Assembly (NCBI GenBank): GCA_006969905.1
Contig: CP030887.1
Location: 2,716,730-2,780,729, forward strand
Reading direction: 5' to 3'
Source of the DNA: Balneolaceae bacterium
GTDB lineage: Bacteria > Bacteroidota > Rhodothermia > Balneolales > Balneolaceae
Length of the DNA: 64,000 nt
Part shown: in pieces, positions 61,695 to 64,000 of the stretch
Layout: every line of letters begins with the position of its first letter
Position numbering within the stretch: position 1 is the stretch's first letter
Position numbers and translations under genes: made by a program
The notes under the pieces: generated by a model
The model's database searches: none
Seen by the model: only the letters and a program-made list of their open reading frames with translations
Told to the model about the DNA's origin: nothing

Positions 61695-62234
61695 TTACAA
61701 AGTCAATATACTTTCGACGGGCACTTTCTTCAGCTTTTCGCGCCCATGTAAATACGAAAGCTCAATAATAAAAGAATACCCGATTACCTCCCCTCCCAAC
61801 CTTTCAACCAATTTAGTTGCAGCAGCAGCGGTACCTCCGGTAGCAATCAGGTCATCATGTATAACTACTTTTGCACCTGACCGGATGGCATCTTTATGCA
61901 TCTCAACATTATCCGTACCGTATTCAAGCTCATAGCTTTCAGAAATTACCTCAGCGGGTAGCTTACCCGGTTTCCTTACAGGCACAAAAGCAGCATCTAA
62001 AACAGCAGCCATATTGGTACCAAACAAGAACCCACGTGATTCCAGGCCTACCACCACATCTATATGTTTACTAATAAAGGGATCAGAAAGTGCAAGTGTA
62101 GTAAGTTTTAGAGCTTTCTTATCTGCAAGTAGTGTGGTTATATCCTTGTATTGAATTCCAGCTTTCGGGAAATCCGGAATAGTACGAATCACACTTTGTA
62201 AATATTCGGGGATGTTTTCTTCTTCAATCCGCAT
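61695..62234 (-). CDS. apt: Adenine phosphoribosyltransferase
   Basis: 179 residues from the ATG at 62234 (MRIEEENIPEYLQ); an ATG three codons upstream is possible. The family segments IRTIPDFPKAGIQYKDITTLL and GLESRGFLFG are present, and the PRPP loop VVIHDDLIATGGTAAA holds the acidic pair. It forms AMP from adenine and PRPP in purine salvage. Divergent from tadA with a 48-base gap. Confidence 0.95.
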   Translation of the reverse strand: MRIEEENIPEYLQSVIRTIPDFPKAGIQYKDITTLLADKKALKLTTLALSDPFISKHIDVVVGLESRGFLFGTNMAAVLDAAFVPVRKPGKLPAEVISESYELEYGTDNVEMHKDAIRSGAKVVIHDDLIATGGTAAAATKLVERLGGEVIGYSFIIELSYLHGREKLKKVPVESILTL

Positions 62235-62282
62235 TATTTTCATTTGGTTTTATAAAAGCAAAAAGATAACCAAACCCAACAC

Positions 62283-62756
62283 ATGAACGAAACAGAACCT
62301 ATGCTTTGGCAGCCTCATCAGCAATTTATGGCAAAAGCATTATTGCTGGCAGAAGAAGCTGCCTCAAATTCGGAAGTACCCATAGGAGCTATAGTTGTTA
62401 AAGACCAGGTTATAGTGGGTAAAGGCTATAACCAGGTTGAAATGTTAAGCGACCCTACTGCTCATGCTGAAATGATTGCCATCTCCGCAGCTTGTGAAAC
62501 CCTTGGCCAAAAATATCTCACTGGATGTACACTATATGTTACCCTTGAACCCTGCCCCATGTGTGCCGGAGCCTTGGTTTGGAGTAAAATTGACCGGTTG
62601 GTTTACGGGGCTTCTGATCCAAAATCCGGTGGGAGCGGCTCGTTGTTCAATATTACATCGAACCATTTTTTAAACCATCAAATTGAAGTGGTGCAAGGGA
62701 TTCTGGAAGCAGATTGTGAGTTCCTTCTGAAAGACTTCTTTAAAAATAAACGCTGA
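62283..62756 (+). CDS. tadA: tRNA-adenosine deaminase TadA
   Basis: 157 residues. Zinc deaminase motifs: His–Ala–Glu in TAHAEMIAIS (about 60–69) and PCPMCAGAL (Pro–Cys–x–x–Cys). It deaminates the wobble adenosine of tRNA-Arg to inosine. Family ending SGGSGSLFNI also present. The stop is adjacent to the convergent ATP-grasp gene's end. Confidence 0.92.
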   Translation: MNETEPMLWQPHQQFMAKALLLAEEAASNSEVPIGAIVVKDQVIVGKGYNQVEMLSDPTAHAEMIAISAACETLGQKYLTGCTLYVTLEPCPMCAGALVWSKIDRLVYGASDPKSGGSGSLFNITSNHFLNHQIEVVQGILEADCEFLLKDFFKNKR

Positions 62757-64000
62757 TTACCGGGTAAGTTTAGAAAGTAAGTGAGTAACAGTTGAAATTT
62801 CTTCGCCTGAAGCGTGATTTTGAGCTCCTATCTCAAAAGCTATCTTCCATTGCCTCATAAGAGTCTTTACAGCAAAAAAGTATGAATGCTCAGGATCGTA
62901 AATATTGGTTGATTCTGAGGTTACCCCATTCAATTCAATTATTTTGATGTGCTCCCCTATTTTCAAATCATTTGCAGAAGGTATTTTAAGATCAAATCTT
63001 CCAAAGTAGAAACCTTCGAAACTCTTGCTGACCCCATCAATTTTTTCCAATAGTTCTTCAGTAATCAATTCATTGGCATCATAAAATCGTGCCCCAAGCG
63101 CATGAGTACCCAGCTCTACCAGCTTAATGATTTTTCCTTCTTCAGGAATATCATAGAGCTTATCATAATGCTTATCAAAATGGATATTGGCTAAATACAC
63201 AGCTTGTTCATCGCGAAGAATCAATTCCTCTAAAGAATGTATTCCATCAGCTTTTATGGTTAGTAATTCTTTACGGGTGATTGAAAATATCTCTCCCTTG
63301 TCTTGGTTGGGGTACCTGAAATAAAACACTCCAAATTCTTTACCCGGTATATACTCCTGGATGATATGATCCTTATCTAAAGTGGATAGGATATCTTCAA
63401 GTTCACTATCCGACTTAATTATTTTGACTCCTTTCCCCCGTTCTCCCACATCAGGTTTAAGAACTACCGGGTAATCAAGTTCATGCTTATTGATAAAACC
63501 TTTTGCTTTATTAAGCAGTTCTGAATGGGTTAGGGATGATTTTAGAAGTTCAAATTTTGCAAGAGAATTTTGTTTCTTAATCCCGGAAAGTATTCCAGAT
63601 TTTGACTCTCCAATAAATCCTCCGGCTTCAATGGATGGATTGGCAGCTGTAAAAACTGTCAGACTGCGATATTTAATTGCAAGAATGAAAGTATAAATAA
63701 ACACCGGGAAATAGATAACGTAAGACGGCCAGAATTCCCATTTAATGGTTCGTTTCAGCTTTGCAGATAATAATCGCCTGCCACGATAAGTAGTAAGCGG
63801 CAAAATAACTTTTAAGGAAATGAAAATAGAAGAAATAATGCCTATCAAAACCCAAACAGCATATTCCTGGTAAATATAGAAATACTCCATGAGTTCCTGC
63901 CCAATAACCATAGCAAGCCCTACCAGCACAGGGGTCCAAAGAATTGAGGCTATTCCGAAATACATTATAAACACCCAAAAATTTGCTCCTATAATACCTG
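62757..64000 (-). CDS. Membrane-anchored ATP-grasp protein, 5' end outside the window
   Basis: At least 405 residues; the frame stays open to the window edge upstream of the first ATG/GTG, so the true start is probably outside. Three or four membrane helices come first (LWTPVLVGLAMVIGQ, YAVWVLIGIISSIFI, WPSYVIYFPVFIYTFIL). The soluble part is an ATP-grasp enzyme: YPVVLKPDVGERGKGVKII, IIQEYIPGKEFGVFYFRYP, and RFDLKIPSANDLKIGEHIKIIELNG. It would ligate a carboxylate to an amine or thiol at the membrane; product unknown. Confidence 0.7.
   Translation of the reverse strand, partial: GIIGANFWVFIMYFGIASILWTPVLVGLAMVIGQELMEYFYIYQEYAVWVLIGIISSIFISLKVILPLTTYRGRRLLSAKLKRTIKWEFWPSYVIYFPVFIYTFILAIKYRSLTVFTAANPSIEAGGFIGESKSGILSGIKKQNSLAKFELLKSSLTHSELLNKAKGFINKHELDYPVVLKPDVGERGKGVKIIKSDSELEDILSTLDKDHIIQEYIPGKEFGVFYFRYPNQDKGEIFSITRKELLTIKADGIHSLEELILRDEQAVYLANIHFDKHYDKLYDIPEEGKIIKLVELGTHALGARFYDANELITEELLEKIDGVSKSFEGFYFGRFDLKIPSANDLKIGEHIKIIELNGVTSESTNIYDPEHSYFFAVKTLMRQWKIAFEIGAQNHASGEEISTVTHLLSKLTR

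Noticed and set aside
1-64000. CRISPR arrays, tRNA or rRNA genes, insertion sequences
   Set aside because: No regular repeat-spacer series, cloverleaf-like segment, or transposase frame was found on reading; a tool search could still reveal a degenerate one.

Overview
The window looks like the chromosome of a Balneolota/Rhodothermia-type bacterium, in the wider Bacteroidota–Rhodothermota group. Base composition is moderately AT-rich. The housekeeping genes fit that group: a sufBCDS–Nfu–IscA–DUF2480 iron-sulfur cluster, BamD and SurA-like envelope factors, a lone nuoI, 7TMR-DISM/PP2C signalling, a type 2 IPP isomerase and several lipoproteins. This placement is inferred from gene content. No rRNA or tRNA gene was found.

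Left part (1–33.5 kb), mostly plus strand. A vapBC toxin-antitoxin pair is cut by the window edge. Then come a SPOUT methyltransferase, an MFS exporter, greA, a Nudix enzyme, an outer-membrane barrel, and ackA and pta separated by a caspase-like lipoprotein and an EamA-type transporter. They are followed by manA, the suf operon, a minus-strand two-gene accessory cassette (DUF5343 plus a DUF4145-like gene, a possible defence unit), isoprenoid genes (fni, polyprenyl synthase), bamD, nadD, an S66 peptidase, a very large propeller/amidohydrolase, and a RimB-like/RimK/AstE-like operon. A TonB-like protein and a CheY-like regulator end the block.

Centre (33.86–41.22 kb): a 7.3-kb prophage lies between two copies of a 28-bp XerC/XerD site. 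The right copy closely resembles bacterial dif sites such as that of Bacillus subtilis; the left copy shares the XerC arm and centre but has a diverged XerD arm. This is what integration of a phage attP into chromosomal dif would leave. All phage genes are on the minus strand and tightly packed: three related mini-proteins, a ribbon-helix-helix protein, a short cytosine-methyltransferase-like protein, an HUH rolling-circle Rep, a candidate capsid protein, several small membrane or basic proteins, a probable spike and a membrane-anchored lytic transglycosylase. There is no integrase, terminase, tail, Zot ATPase or microvirus-type capsid gene. The best reading is a temperate, tailless, probably membrane-containing ssDNA phage, perhaps related to the finnlakeviruses (FLiP type), that uses the host Xer recombinases. 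Its non-coding ends hold a compact three-way-junction DNA structure and other hairpins that could be replication or packaging signals. The dif site also implies that the chromosome terminus lies here, which fits the switch from mostly plus-strand genes on its left to minus-strand genes on its right.

Right part (41.2–64 kb): a peroxiredoxin, two unknown or DinB-like genes, nuoI, der, a UvrD-like helicase, a PP2C phosphatase and an HD protein run on the minus strand. A plus-strand block follows: tdk–nupC, three consecutive parvulin-type chaperones, and MoxR with a VWA membrane protein. The end holds a histidine phosphatase, two envelope proteins of unknown role, apt, tadA and a membrane ATP-grasp protein that runs off the window. 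Imperfect palindromic intergenic repeats are scattered through the left part, notably around the suf genes.
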